A stretch of 64,000 nucleotides of DNA, from assembly GCF_029076445.1 (NCBI RefSeq), contig NZ_JARESG010000016.1:40250-104249 (forward strand). Direction: 5' to 3'. The position numbers were made by a program, and so were the translations under genes. The notes beneath the pieces were generated by a model. It was not told the origin of the DNA, made no database searches, and was given only the letters and a program-made list of their open reading frames with translations. Of the stretch, positions 34,273-43,000 are shown piece after piece. This stretch comes from Pseudarthrobacter naphthalenicus (GTDB taxonomy: Bacteria; Actinomycetota; Actinomycetes; Actinomycetales; Micrococcaceae). Position 1 is the stretch's first letter. Each line of letters starts with the position of its first letter.

Positions 34273-35313
34273 GTGGCGTTCATCGCGTTCGCCTGGGACC
34301 TCGCCAAGAGCAGCAAAACGCTCCGCGCAGTGGATCTGAAAGCAGCCGCGGCTGCCGCGGCACCGGCCAGGATTCCGGTGGCGGTCGGACTGGGTGCCGG
34401 CGCAATTGACGGCCCAGCTGACCGGGCCGACACAGATGTCAGCGGGCCCGCGGGACGGGCCGAGCGGCCGTCCTCGGCCACCGGCGGCGCGTCACACGCA
34501 GAAGAGCCAGCCGCCGGGCAGCTGGCGGACCCCGGCATGCGCCACGGTGCCGAACGCCGCGTCCCGGCCCGCGTTGCCGTGGCACTGACCGTACTGGGCG
34601 CGCTCATCCACGCCGCCGGCGTGATCACCCGGGCCATCGGCGCAGGCCGGGTGCCGTGGGGGAACATGTACGAATTCCTCACCACCGGAGCGTTCGTGGC
34701 GGTAGCTGTCTTCCTGGTGGTGCTGATCCGCCGCGACCTCCGCTTCCTCGGCACGTTCGTGATCGGCCTGGCCATCATCATGCTCGTGGCCGCCTCCGTG
34801 TTGTACTGGACCCCCGTGGGGCACCTTGTTCCCGCGCTGCAGAGCTACTGGCTGGTCATCCACGTCTCCATCGCGGTGCTGTCCTCGGCACTGTTCACCC
34901 TGACATTCGCCATGTCCGCGCTGCAACTGGTCCAGTCTCACCGGCAGAAGACCATCGCGTCCGGAGGCGCGGACAAGCTGGGGTTCATGCGCCTGGTCCC
35001 CAACGCGTTGAGCCTGGAAAACCTCTCCTACCGCATCAACACCGTGGCGTTCGTCGGCTGGACGTTCACCCTCATGTTCGGCGCTATCTGGGCCGAGAAA
35101 GCCTGGGGCCGCTTCTGGGGCTGGGACACCAAGGAAGTCTGGACCTTCGTGATCTGGGTGGTCTACGCAGGCTACCTCCACGCAAGGGCCACCCGCGGCT
35201 GGACCGGCACCCGTGCGGCCTGGCTGTCGATCGTGGGTTACCTGTGTGTGGTCTTCAACTTCTCCATCGTGAACCAGTTCTTCAACGGCCTGCACTCCTA
35301 CTCAGCGCTGTGA
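34273..35313 (+). CDS. ccsB: Cytochrome c biogenesis protein CcsB, 5'-truncated
   Basis: The recognisable protein begins inside the first helix at 'TYAVAFIAFAWDLAKSSKTL' and then is complete: a variable Ala/Pro/Glu segment, helices with 'RVPWGNMYEFLTTGAF', the heme-handling 'WGWDTKEVWTFVIWVVYAGYLHAR' (WWD-type loop) and 'FFNGLHSYSAL' at the end. The normal first 20 or so residues are replaced by unrelated sequence from the small membrane gene's promoter side. The frame stays open upstream to 33961, and a GTG at 34273 could restart translation, so function is uncertain. CcsB works with ResB to attach heme to cytochrome c; no ResB is in the window. Confidence 0.8.
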   Translation: MAFIAFAWDLAKSSKTLRAVDLKAAAAAAAPARIPVAVGLGAGAIDGPADRADTDVSGPAGRAERPSSATGGASHAEEPAAGQLADPGMRHGAERRVPARVAVALTVLGALIHAAGVITRAIGAGRVPWGNMYEFLTTGAFVAVAVFLVVLIRRDLRFLGTFVIGLAIIMLVAASVLYWTPVGHLVPALQSYWLVIHVSIAVLSSALFTLTFAMSALQLVQSHRQKTIASGGADKLGFMRLVPNALSLENLSYRINTVAFVGWTFTLMFGAIWAEKAWGRFWGWDTKEVWTFVIWVVYAGYLHARATRGWTGTRAAWLSIVGYLCVVFNFSIVNQFFNGLHSYSAL

Positions 35314-35539
35314 TGACGGCAGGCTCACGGCGGCCAGCCAGATCCACACAGCCTGGGCATGCCGGTCAGAGTGCAGTAAGTGGGGTTCATCGCCTTCGGG
35401 CTGCGCATCCCCGAGCCTGAGGGCGTGGAACGCGCAAGGCCTGCCCGATCATCCTGGGCTTGTTCGCTGGTGAGCCCGATAGCAGGCCGGCGCGTACAGG
35501 GGCAAGGTAGCTGCTCAGGGCAATGAAGCACTCCGACGG
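35314..35539. other. Spacer after ccsB
   Basis: About 220 bases of sequence without a supportable gene; the tail of the hydrolase fragment to the right fades out here. Confidence 0.35.
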
Positions 35540-35828
35540 GCAGCCCGACGGCTGTGGCGCGGTGGAAACGGCGGACGCGGCCTTGCCCGGTTCCTGCAAT
35601 GCCATCACCGGGCCAGTCACCGGAACGCTCACGGTGAGTACCAGGCCCGTTGCTGCCAACGCGATGCCGGCCTTCTGGCCGATGCCGCTGGCCGCGGCGA
35701 AATCTGTGATTATGTGGTCCGTGGCAGCCTTTTCGCTCGCCGTCACGGCCGCGATGGTCATTGTCCGTCGTGACCCGGCTCCACGGGATCCAAATGCCGG
35801 GCACACTGAGGGCTCTGCGTATGGACAT
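35540..35828 (-). pseudogene. N-terminal fragment of a secreted cell-wall hydrolase-like protein
   Basis: From 35761 the minus strand reads 'MTIAAVTASEKAATDH' and then 'ASGIGQKAGIALAATGLVLTVSVPVTGPVMAL'. This parallels the signal region of the NlpC/P60 gene at 23.6 kb ('GGVGRQAAVIAAASGLVLTSGIAAQA'). A start-like 'MSIRRA' at 35828, in another frame, matches that gene's 'MPIRKA'. No catalytic domain follows, so this is a truncated, frameshifted copy. No riboswitch was found upstream. Confidence 0.5.
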
Positions 35829-35971
35829 GAGAAACTAACTACTCCCCGTGTCTAAGAGGTTGGCGGTTCAAGGGCGCCCTCGCTCAGGGGTGATCTACAA
35901 GGTATTTCCGGGGTTGTCCCGCGATGCTGAGGTCGGAACCGACCTGTAATGTCCGTGAACTGGAGGCGGAG

Positions 35972-36586
35972 ATGAGTGTACGCATGATGCCTCTCATGCG
36001 TCCCCTTATGGTGACCGGAACCGTATGGCTACTCGCGGCGGGTGCGCATATCCTCGGCGGAGGAAGGCTCCCTGAGGCGAAGATTTCCGTGGCGCTGATC
36101 GCGCTGGTTTTTTTGGCCGTTGTGATGGTCCTGGGCCGCCGGTTGTCCTTGGGAAGGGTTGCCGGCGTCCTTGGAATCGGGCAGGTGCTGCTTCACGAGG
36201 CGTTCAGTCTCCTTTCCCATGGAGCGGCCTGCGGGACTTCACTGCGCGGCAGTGGGCACCATGCGGTCCAGGCCGGGGCGGCGTGCCTGACCCAGGCGCC
36301 GGAACCTCTCGTGCACGCGGACTCAGGATTCGCCATGCCGCTGGCACACCTCCTTGCCGCCGCTGCGACTGCGGCCGTGTTGAGCGGCGCCGAAGCAGTG
36401 CTTTGGCGGTTCGTTGCCTGGTTCCGCCCTCTGACGCATGCCCTCCAGCCCGTCACTATCCTTCGGAGCGGACCCGCCCGTGTTGGACCCGGCTCCGGCC
36501 CAATACCCTCACCCTGGCGGAGCCACCGCGCCGACGGAATCCGGGGACCACCGGTACACGGCGTCCCCTTGACCCGGCCGGTCTGA
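35972..36586 (+). CDS. Four-helix membrane protein linked to YcnI
   Basis: About 204 residues from ATG 35972, which follows GGAGGCGGAG. Homologue of the 15.6-kb protein: 'GAHILGGGRLPEAKISVALIALVFLAVVMVL', 'GIGQVLLHEAFSLLS', a Cys/His-containing loop ('HGAACGTSLRGSGHHAVQAGAACL'), then 'AMPLAHLLAAAATAAVLSGAEAVLWRFVAWFRPL'. The His/Cys loop is stronger here than in the other copy and may bind copper. The secreted YcnI gene follows 100 bases later on the same strand. No named family is known to me. Confidence 0.75.
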   Translation: MSVRMMPLMRPLMVTGTVWLLAAGAHILGGGRLPEAKISVALIALVFLAVVMVLGRRLSLGRVAGVLGIGQVLLHEAFSLLSHGAACGTSLRGSGHHAVQAGAACLTQAPEPLVHADSGFAMPLAHLLAAAATAAVLSGAEAVLWRFVAWFRPLTHALQPVTILRSGPARVGPGSGPIPSPWRSHRADGIRGPPVHGVPLTRPV

Positions 36587-36690
36587 GTGCACCGGCGGTT
36601 GAAGGGAACGCGGCCCCCGTCAACCCACCTATATTTTCGCCGCCCACCATCCTGCCGGTGTTATGGGCGGCATCAGCAAAGGACTTTCCC

Positions 36691-37425
36691 ATGAAAAACC
36701 AAACCCCGCATGCCTTTAAAGTAGTTGCCGTTGGGGCAGCCACCGCCGCGCTCATGACCGTTGGCCTCGGTGCGGCCTCCGCCCACGTTTCGGTGACGCC
36801 GGATGCCCCCGCGGAAGGCACCTCCACGCAGGTGACTTTCAGGGTTCCCAGCGAGTCGAAGACCGCCACAACCACCAAAATCAAGGTGGATCTGCCAACC
36901 GACACTCCGCTGACATCGGTCCGGGTAAAGCCAGTCCAGGGCTGGACAACCGAGATCGTCAGAGGAGCATTGCCTCAGCCGATAACCGTGGACGGCGCCA
37001 CCATCACCGAGGCGCCTCTGTCCGTGACCTGGACTGCCAACGACGCACAAAGTCAGCTGACGGGCGATCAATACCAAATGTTCTCCGTATACGTCGGCAG
37101 ACTTCCGAAGTCCGGCACCACCGTGACTCTGCCCCTGACACAGTCCTACTCGGACGGAAGTGTCCGCAACTGGGACGATCCCGTGGTCGAGGGCCAGAAG
37201 GAACCCGAGGACCCCGCCCCGGCTTTTGTGACCACTGCCGCCGAATCGGGAGAAGGTGGCCACGCTGGCGCCACCGCTGCAAAGCAGGCCACTGAGCCGG
37301 TGGCCTCCGTGGATACCAACGCGCCCGCTCCGGGGCTGATCTGGGCGGCCTTGGCGACGGGGCTGGCCGGACTCGCCGCAGGAGTCGCTTCGTTCCTCCG
37401 TGCCGGCAGGAACAAGAAGAGCTGA
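36691..37425 (+). CDS. YcnI-like (DUF1775) copper-binding exported protein
   Basis: 244 residues from ATG 36691. Signal peptide (about 1-30) ends 'GLGAASA', leaving His as the first mature residue ('AHVSVTPDAPAEGTSTQVTFRVP'), the copper ligand in YcnI. The DUF1775 beta-sandwich continues through 'LPTDTPLTSVRVKPVQGWTTE' and 'WDDPVVEGQKEPEDPAPAF', with the conserved Trp. An Ala/Glu linker and C-terminal helix ('GLIWAALATGLAGLAAGVASF') anchor it. Likely extracytoplasmic Cu(II) chaperone paired with the membrane protein upstream. Confidence 0.88.
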   Translation: MKNQTPHAFKVVAVGAATAALMTVGLGAASAHVSVTPDAPAEGTSTQVTFRVPSESKTATTTKIKVDLPTDTPLTSVRVKPVQGWTTEIVRGALPQPITVDGATITEAPLSVTWTANDAQSQLTGDQYQMFSVYVGRLPKSGTTVTLPLTQSYSDGSVRNWDDPVVEGQKEPEDPAPAFVTTAAESGEGGHAGATAAKQATEPVASVDTNAPAPGLIWAALATGLAGLAAGVASFLRAGRNKKS

Positions 37426-37441
37426 CCCGCAGGCCCGTTCT

Positions 37442-37457
37442 CCCCGCCGCCGCGGGG
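37442..37457 (+). terminator. Short GC hairpin after YcnI
   Basis: CCCCGC (37442-37447) pairs with GCGGGG (37452-37457) around four bases, 17 bases after the stop codon. No T-tract. Confidence 0.3.
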
Positions 37458-37706
37458 CAAGTTGGTTCCGGGAAGCCTGAACACAAGGACCGTTCAGGTT
37501 TCCCGGGGCCGACGGCCCGTGGAGAGCATGGACTCGACCAAAGCCTTGATCGCCAAGACTGCTGCGGCCAGGACGGCGGCCCCGCAACACCACGGCCCGG
37601 AACCTCCGCACCGTCCGGGCCGTCCCTGGTGCATCACTCAACCAGAATTGCCTCCTGACTACACCGCCAAATGCAACGGGAGAGGTCGTCCGCACAAGGA
37701 GTCCTT

Positions 37707-37723
37707 GTTTGAACGGTTCAAAC
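37707..37723. promoter_or_regulatory. GTTTGAA-CGG-TTCAAAC palindrome
   Basis: Perfect 17-base palindrome in a 460-base stretch (37430-37890) that holds no gene. The shape suits an ArsR or TetR operator left behind after loss of its gene. Confidence 0.35.
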
Positions 37724-37892
37724 ATAGGTAACATCAGTGTTGCAAGGGGCAGTAGCTCTGAGAAGTGGGTCTGGCAGTCTTCCGGATGGTATGACGAGCC
37801 GGGCCCGCGTTGTTTAACTTTCGCATTCAACGATGCCCTGGACCAGCGGGGCAGCCTTGCGGATCCAGGCGCCGCCCTTCTGATGGCACCAT

Positions 37893-38066
37893 GCCACGGC
37901 GTCACTCACAAGCATCTTCCCCGAAAACGAAGCCAGCCTCCGACTCCATCTCGCCAACGGTTACGTCGTCGGGCGCATGCACCGCATCGTCAGGATGACC
38001 CACGGGCCGTTCACCGGGCAGTGGCGTGACACCATCCTGATCGAACGCCGCTCCGCCAAGATCTGA
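37893..38066 (+). pseudogene. C-terminal fragment of a GNAT acetyltransferase
   Basis: The frame ending at TGA 38064-38066 reads 'TSIFPENEASLRLHLANGY', then 'THGPFTGQWRDTILIERRSAKI'. This is the final alpha/beta segment of GNAT acetyltransferases of the phosphinothricin/methionine sulfoximine acetyltransferase type, including 'PENEASLRLH' and 'WRDTxLxERRS'. The acetyl-CoA-binding domain upstream is gone. Confidence 0.65.
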
Positions 38067-38239
38067 ACGGCACGGTGCCGGACCCGCAGATGCAGGCGAA
38101 AACTGACTTTGCACTTTTGCTGTCAAACGGGCAGTCCTCGCCCTGTCGCGACCCCATAATGAAGCCATGCGCGGCGAATTTGCGGCGTACACAAGACCCG
38201 GGCCGGACCCGGCCTGATGAAAGGGGCGGCCCATGGAGC

Positions 38240-38768
38240 AAACCAAGGCCGGATATCCTGGCCGGATACGACCGCGCGCGCCACTCACTCGATGCCTGGC
38301 TGGAGAGCGCAAGCAACCGCCGCCGATCTTCGACGCACGAGCGACGGAACCCCGTGGACCAACGAAGAACTGCTCTTCCATATGGTGTTCGGCTACATGA
38401 TCGTCCGCGCACTGCTTCCGATGGTCCACGTCATCAGCAGGCTCCCCACGCCCGTCGGCACAGCCTTCGCCGCCGTCCTGAACGCCGGAACCCGGCCCTT
38501 TGACGTAGTGAATTACTGGGGCTCCCGGGGCGCAGCCCTCGTCTACAGCAGACAACGGATGGGCCGGAAACTCGACAGGACCATCACGGCAATCACCCGC
38601 CGGTTGGAACGGGAAAGCGCCAGGTCTCTGACCCGGTCCATGCCATTTCCCGACCGGTAGGATCCGTTCTTCGCCCCAACTATGACACTGAACGATGTCT
38701 ACGCGTACCCCACACTTCACTTCGACTTCCACGCCCGACAGCTAAGCCTCAGCCAACCGCTCCGATAG
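38240..38768 (+). pseudogene. DinB-superfamily protein, frameshifted and with in-frame TAG
   Basis: The first frame gives 'PDILAGYDRARHSLDAWLESA'. Near 38313 the coding shifts to 'TAADLRRTSDGTPWTNEELLFHMVFGYMIVRALLPMVHVI', typical of DinB four-helix proteins, with the metal-site His in 'LLFHMVFGY'. At 38658-38660 a TAG stands where a Trp is expected ('FPDR', stop, 'DPFFAPTMTLNDVYAYPTLHFDFHARQLSL'), after which the coherent sequence runs to TAG 38766-38768. One indel plus one TGG-to-TAG change therefore inactivate it. Confidence 0.75.
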
Positions 38769-38892
38769 GTTGGGCACAACGCAAGGGAACGATGGATGGC
38801 CATTCGTGCGCCCACCGGCGACGTTCCCAAGGCTTACGCCCACCCCGGGATGGGCTGGCGCCTTTCATAAGCGCTGGACCGCATCCCCTAGC

Positions 38893-39888
38893 ATGAACAC
38901 GGTGAAGACCCAGAACCTCGTCGCGTGGATGGAACGCCAGCAGATCGGCCTGTACCTCGTAGCGATCCTGGCCGGCGGTGCTGTGGGATTCCTGGCGCCG
39001 TCCTCGGCCGGGGCGCTGGAACATTCGATAAACCCGGTTCTCGGGCTGCTGCTATATGCGACTTTTCTGGGGATCCCCTTTGCAGCCATCGGTAAGGCCG
39101 CAAGGGATCTGCGGTTCCTGGCAACGGTGCTGATTCTGAACTTCTTGGCCGTTCCGGTAGTGGTGTTCGGCCTGTCCCGGTTCATCGCCGGGGACCGGGC
39201 CCTGCTGGTCGGGGTTCTGCTCGTGCTCCTGACCCCTTGCATCGATTACGTCATCGTGTTTACCGGGTTGGCCGGCGGGGCCACCGACCGGCTTTTGGCG
39301 GCCGCTCCGGTGCTGATGCTGGCCCAGATGCTCCTGCTGCCCGTGTACCTGTTGGTTTTCGTCGGCCCCGAACTGGTTTCGGCCATTGACCCGGCCCCAT
39401 TCATCGAGGCTTTGGTTGTTTTGATCATGGTTCCCCTGGCCGCGGCGGCGCTGACGCAGGCGCTGGGCCGCCGCGCGGCCCTGGGCCGGGCCGTCATGGC
39501 GGTGACGCAGGCGCTGATGGTTCCGTTGATGATGGCCACGCTGGCCGTGGTTGTCGGTTCGCAAATCGTTGGAGTCGGTCAGGAGCTGACCTCGCTACTG
39601 ACGGTGGTTCCGATCTATGCGGCGTTCCTGCTGGTGATGGTTCCGCTGGGCCTGCTCGCGGCCAAGGCCGCCGGTCTCGATGTCGCTGCCACTCGTGCCG
39701 TTGTTTTCAGCGGCGCGACCCGCAATTCCCTGGTTGTGCTCCCGCTGGCCCTGGCGCTGCCCGGGCCGCTGGCCCTTGCCGCGCTGGTTGTGGTGACCCA
39801 GACTCTCGTTGAGCTGGTAGGCATGGTCATCTATGTCCGGTTCCTGCCTTTGATTGTCCGCTCCGAACCCCGCCGGCAGCTCGCCTAA
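38893..39888 (+). CDS. Acr3/bile-acid:sodium symporter-type arsenic resistance transporter
   Basis: 331 residues from ATG 38893; the in-frame extension to 38770 lacks a ribosome site. Ten predicted helices of the BASS fold, with discontinuous-helix motifs 'LLTPCIDYVIVFTGLAGG' (contains the Cys of Acr3-type transporters) and 'FSGATRNSLVVLPLALALPG'. Probable arsenite/antimonite exporter. No arsenate reductase or arsenic-type ArsR is adjacent, so substrate is uncertain. It lies 75 bases before the MerR-type regulator on the same strand. Confidence 0.75.
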   Translation: MNTVKTQNLVAWMERQQIGLYLVAILAGGAVGFLAPSSAGALEHSINPVLGLLLYATFLGIPFAAIGKAARDLRFLATVLILNFLAVPVVVFGLSRFIAGDRALLVGVLLVLLTPCIDYVIVFTGLAGGATDRLLAAAPVLMLAQMLLLPVYLLVFVGPELVSAIDPAPFIEALVVLIMVPLAAAALTQALGRRAALGRAVMAVTQALMVPLMMATLAVVVGSQIVGVGQELTSLLTVVPIYAAFLLVMVPLGLLAAKAAGLDVAATRAVVFSGATRNSLVVLPLALALPGPLALAALVVVTQTLVELVGMVIYVRFLPLIVRSEPRRQLA

Positions 39889-39934
39889 AACGCGCCCGGC
39901 CTCCCGTTTCTGGCAACAGGCCCAGCCAGCGGGC

Positions 39935-39964
39935 TTGACCTTCGAGCCGGGTTGAAGGTTTACC
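39935..39964 (+). promoter_or_regulatory. MerR-family operator/promoter
   Basis: TTGACC (-35, 39935-39940) and TTTACC (-10, 39959-39964) are 18 bases apart and enclose the dyad ACCTTC-N10-GAAGGT (39938-39959), the typical MerR/SoxR-type operator. The regulator's GTG follows immediately at 39965, so it is autoregulated and near-leaderless. Confidence 0.75.
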
Positions 39965-40738
39965 GTGGAGGGCATGAGGACCCTGCGAATTTCGGAGGTT
40001 GCCGAACGCACTGGAGTGCCGGCGACCACCCTGCGCTACTACGAGGACATCGGGCTGATTGGCCCGGCTGTCCGGTCAGCCAACGGTTACCGGAACTATG
40101 ACGAACGGGACCTGGAACGCCTGGCAGTCATCACCCGGGCGAAGAAGCTGGACATCAGTCTCGAGGACGTGCGTGAACTCGTCGCCGCCTGGGGAAGCGA
40201 TGAATGTGGAACAGTCCAGCACCGCCTGGGCGGAATCGTCGCCACCCGGCTCCAAGAGACGCGGGAACGCATCGACGAGCTGACCGACCTGGACGATCAG
40301 CTCGAACAGGCCAGCGCACGGCTCTTGGGAAAGCCTCAGGAAGGCGCCTGCACCGACGACTGCGCCTGTGTAGGCAGCGACCAGAAACCACTGGCACCGC
40401 CCGCGGGCGCATTCATGTTCCCCCTCCTGCCGGCAGCGGTGGACAGCCTCGGAGCGGCTTGCACCCTCGAACGGCACGCACTTCCCGGCCGACTGAACGC
40501 GTGGACCGCCCTGATCGCAGACGCCACCGCCCGGACCGCCCTCAAGGACGGTGTTGCCCTGGAGTTTGCCCACAACCCCGACCTGGCGGCTGGTCTTGCC
40601 CGACTCGCTGCCGAGGAATACGAGTGCTGCTCGTTCTTCGACTTCACCATCGCGGTAAACGCCGTCGGCCTGCGCCTGGAAGTCCGCGCCCCCGCCCAAG
40701 CGCAGGACGCCCTCCACGACGTGTTCGGGGTCGTATGA
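39965..40738 (+). CDS. MerR-family regulator with C-terminal extension (Hg-type cysteines)
   Basis: 257 residues from GTG 39965; an ATG nine bases on is an alternative. The N-terminal helix-turn-helix 'LRISEVAERTGVPATTLRYYEDIGLIGPAVRSANGYRNY' is canonical. The sensor Cys correspond to MerR: 'SDECGTVQHRL' (Cys82 position) and 'EGACTDDCACVG' (Cys117/Cys126 region), so Hg(II) or a thiophilic metal is the likely signal. Unlike MerR (about 144 residues) it carries 100 further residues, with 'YECCSFFDFTIAV', possibly a second thiol metal site. The MerT-like gene follows 55 bases later. Confidence 0.82.
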   Translation: MEGMRTLRISEVAERTGVPATTLRYYEDIGLIGPAVRSANGYRNYDERDLERLAVITRAKKLDISLEDVRELVAAWGSDECGTVQHRLGGIVATRLQETRERIDELTDLDDQLEQASARLLGKPQEGACTDDCACVGSDQKPLAPPAGAFMFPLLPAAVDSLGAACTLERHALPGRLNAWTALIADATARTALKDGVALEFAHNPDLAAGLARLAAEEYECCSFFDFTIAVNAVGLRLEVRAPAQAQDALHDVFGVV

Positions 40739-40793
40739 CCAACCTCAGCCAGCAAAGCCTGGCCGCAATCAACCCAAGAGACGAGGACCCTCA

Positions 40794-41078
40794 GTGACAA
40801 CCACACAGCAACAAAAACCAGCCCGGGCCACGGGCAAGACGGCAATGCTCACCGGGACACTTGCTGTCATCGGCTGCATGCTCGCTTGTTCGCTGCCACT
40901 TCTTGCTGCAGGCGGTGCCCTTGCAGGGCTGGGGGCTCTACTTGCGGGCTGGTGGCCCGCCGCTGCCATTGCCCTCGTGGCGGCCGCTGGCATCACGATC
41001 CTCTACGTCAGGCACCGACGAGCTCGACACGACAGCAGCATGAACATTGCAGGCTGCGATTGCGCCGGAGACTGCTAG
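40794..41078 (+). CDS. Small Mer-type membrane transporter
   Basis: 94 residues from GTG 40794. Two or three helices: 'MLTGTLAVIGCMLACSLPLLAAGGALAGLGALLAG' with Cys pair CxxxC in the first helix, then 'WWPAAAIALVAAAGITILYV', and a cytoplasmic tail ending 'NIAGCDCAGDC'. The in-membrane Cys pair and the terminal Cys cluster are the hallmarks of mercury carriers (MerT/MerF/MerE group), although the order is not a standard match. With the MerR-type gene it forms a minimal mercury uptake or relay unit; no mercuric reductase (MerA) is present in the window. Confidence 0.65.
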   Translation: MTTTQQQKPARATGKTAMLTGTLAVIGCMLACSLPLLAAGGALAGLGALLAGWWPAAAIALVAAAGITILYVRHRRARHDSSMNIAGCDCAGDC

Positions 41079-41126
41079 CTTTCTCAGAAACGAAGGATTT
41101 CAAGAACAGGTTGATTTGAGAACCGT

Positions 41127-41575
41127 GGTGTTCGCAGCGAGCCCTTCTGGACACCCTGCGCGACGGTGACACCCTGGTGGTGTGGAAGCTGGACCGCCTG
41201 GGCCGGAGCGTGAAAGACCTCCTGGACTTCGCCGGCGGCCTAAACAACCACGGCGTAGGCTTCGTCAGCCTCACCGACGCGATCGATACCACCGCGGCTT
41301 CCGGGCGCTTTTTCTTCAATGTGATGGCTTCCCTGGCCCAGATGGAACGGGAGCTCATGGTCGAACGTACCCAAGCCGGGCTGCTGGCCGCGCGCGAACA
41401 GGGACGGGTCGGCGGCCGCAAACGCATCATGACGGAAGCCAAGATCCGCTCAGCCCGCAAACTACTCAACCAGGGAACACCGCCCCGGGAAGTGGCCACG
41501 AGCCTCGGCGTCTCCGTCCCGACGCTTTACCGGTGGGTCCCGGCAGCGGGCGCGACGGGGTCTTCGACGCAATAG
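41127..41575 (+). pseudogene. Serine resolvase, N-terminally truncated
   Basis: The coherent frame starts about 'QRALLDTLRDGDTLVVWKLDRLGRSVKDL' and continues 'FFFNVMASLAQMERELMVERTQAGLLAAREQG', then a C-terminal helix-turn-helix 'PPREVATSLGVSVPTLYRW'. The first 40 or so residues, with the nucleophilic Ser ('YxRVS'), are absent, so it cannot recombine DNA. It resembles Tn3-type TnpR. It probably marks the end of the transposon that brought in the mer-like genes and was cut by the insertion next door. Confidence 0.8.
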
Positions 41576-41624
41576 TCGCTGCTGTTTGGTGCAGGCGACT
41601 TCTAGTACGAAAATAGACGCAAGG

Positions 41625-42863
41625 TCATGCAACCGCCGGTGTGAGGTTGACATCGTAGCCGAGGGTTTTGAGCTGACGGATGGCCCTGGCTTTGGTTTGT
41701 TCCGGTTCCCTCTTCAGATAGAAGTCCGCGCCAGGATCCTTGTAATAAACCTCGCCGTTGGCGAGCATGTGCCAGGTCGCGGTCAGGATGACGTGTTCGA
41801 TGGCGACGATGGCTTTGACCCGGCCGCGCCGGAGGGCGACCCGTTTGTATTTGACGCTGACGTAAGTGTTTTTGCCGCGGGACGCGGCCATCGCGGCGAT
41901 GCCGAGCGCGCCCTTGAGATATTTATTGCCGGGCATGATTCTTGTTGATTTGATCCGGCCGGCGGATTCGTTGGATCCCGGGCAGACGCCGGCCCAGGAC
42001 GCTAAGTGCGCGGCCGTTGGAAATACGCTCATGTCGCCACCTGTTTCGGCGATGATCACGTCAGCGACGAGTGTTGAGACACCGGGGATTGTGCTCAGCG
42101 CTTCCCGGGCCGCACGAAAGGGCTCCACCACCGTGTCAATCTGCTCCGTCAGCACGGTGACAGTCCGGGCAAGCTGATCGATGCGGTCCAGATGCAGCCG
42201 GACCATGAAGGCATGATGCTCGCCAAACATGCCGGTGAGTGCTTCGGTCAGTGCCGGCATCTTTGACCTCATGCTGGCCCGGGCAAACTGCGCGAGTACC
42301 CGCGGATCCCGTTCCCCACGGATCAACGCCTCGAGCATCGCCCGGGACGACACCCCGGTCAGTTCACTGACCATTCCCGAAAGCTTGATTCCAGTGCTCT
42401 CGAGGAACTTCTCCAGGCGTTGGAGCTCCCGGGTTCTATCCTGGACGGTGACGGCAGGGGCCCGCGTCAGATCCCGCAATTCGCGGACCGGTCCGGGCGG
42501 AACGAACGAGGCCCGCAACAGCCCGTGCGCGCCAAGCTGCGCGAGCCATGCCGCATCGGAAACGTCAGTCTTGCGCCCGGGCAGGTTCCTCGCATGTCTG
42601 GCGTTGACCAGCATGACCGGAAGGGAATCCTCGAGCAGATAGTAGAACGGCTTCCAGTAATCGCTGGTCGCCTCCATCACTACGACCGTGACGTTCTGTT
42701 CTTCCAAAAACCTCCGTAACTCCAGGATCTGGTTTGTGGTGGATCCCCAGGTGGTGACTGTCGAAATGAACTGGCCCTGGCGCTTGCCCGGGACCCTGAT
42801 ACAGACTTTCGCGTCGCGTTTGGATATATCCATCCCGACGGACCGCTCATGGACGATGTCCAT
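41625..42863 (-). mobile_element. IS110-family transposase gene, intact
   Basis: 412 residues. The N-terminal RuvC-like DEDD domain has 'VGMDISKRDAKV' (first Asp), 'VVVMEATSDYWKP' (Glu) and 'GRKTDVSDAAWLA' (Asp pair). The C-terminal Tnp20 domain has 'ALSTIPGVSTLVADVIIAETGG' and 'SWAGVCPGSNESAGR', with the conserved catalytic Ser. IS110 elements lack inverted repeats and use a structured bridge RNA from their non-coding end to choose target and donor (established for the family). The long untranslated stretch upstream of the start codon is the expected location. Confidence 0.92.
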
Positions 42864-43000
42864 TGCCGTGGCACTTTCTTAAATTGAAGGGATATGGGTA
42901 TGTGACTGCCGCGGGGAGGGCAGGGAGCAAATCAGGAATCTAGCACTCGTGCTCGAAGCAACAATCCACGGTTCCCGTGGAAGCCCTCCACACCACGCTG
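42864..43000 (-). ncRNA. IS110 non-coding end, candidate bridge RNA
   Basis: Sequence immediately upstream of the transposase start, with small hairpins: AGCAC/GTGCT at 42942-42953 and CCACGG/CCGTGG at 42966-42980. Position fits the bridge-RNA-bearing left end of IS110-group elements. Exact element boundary and loops cannot be set without a second copy. Confidence 0.4.

Noticed and set aside
42941..42956. CIRCE heat-shock operator (TAGCACTC)
   Set aside because: Only one half-site; the matching GAGTGCTA at nine-base spacing is missing.
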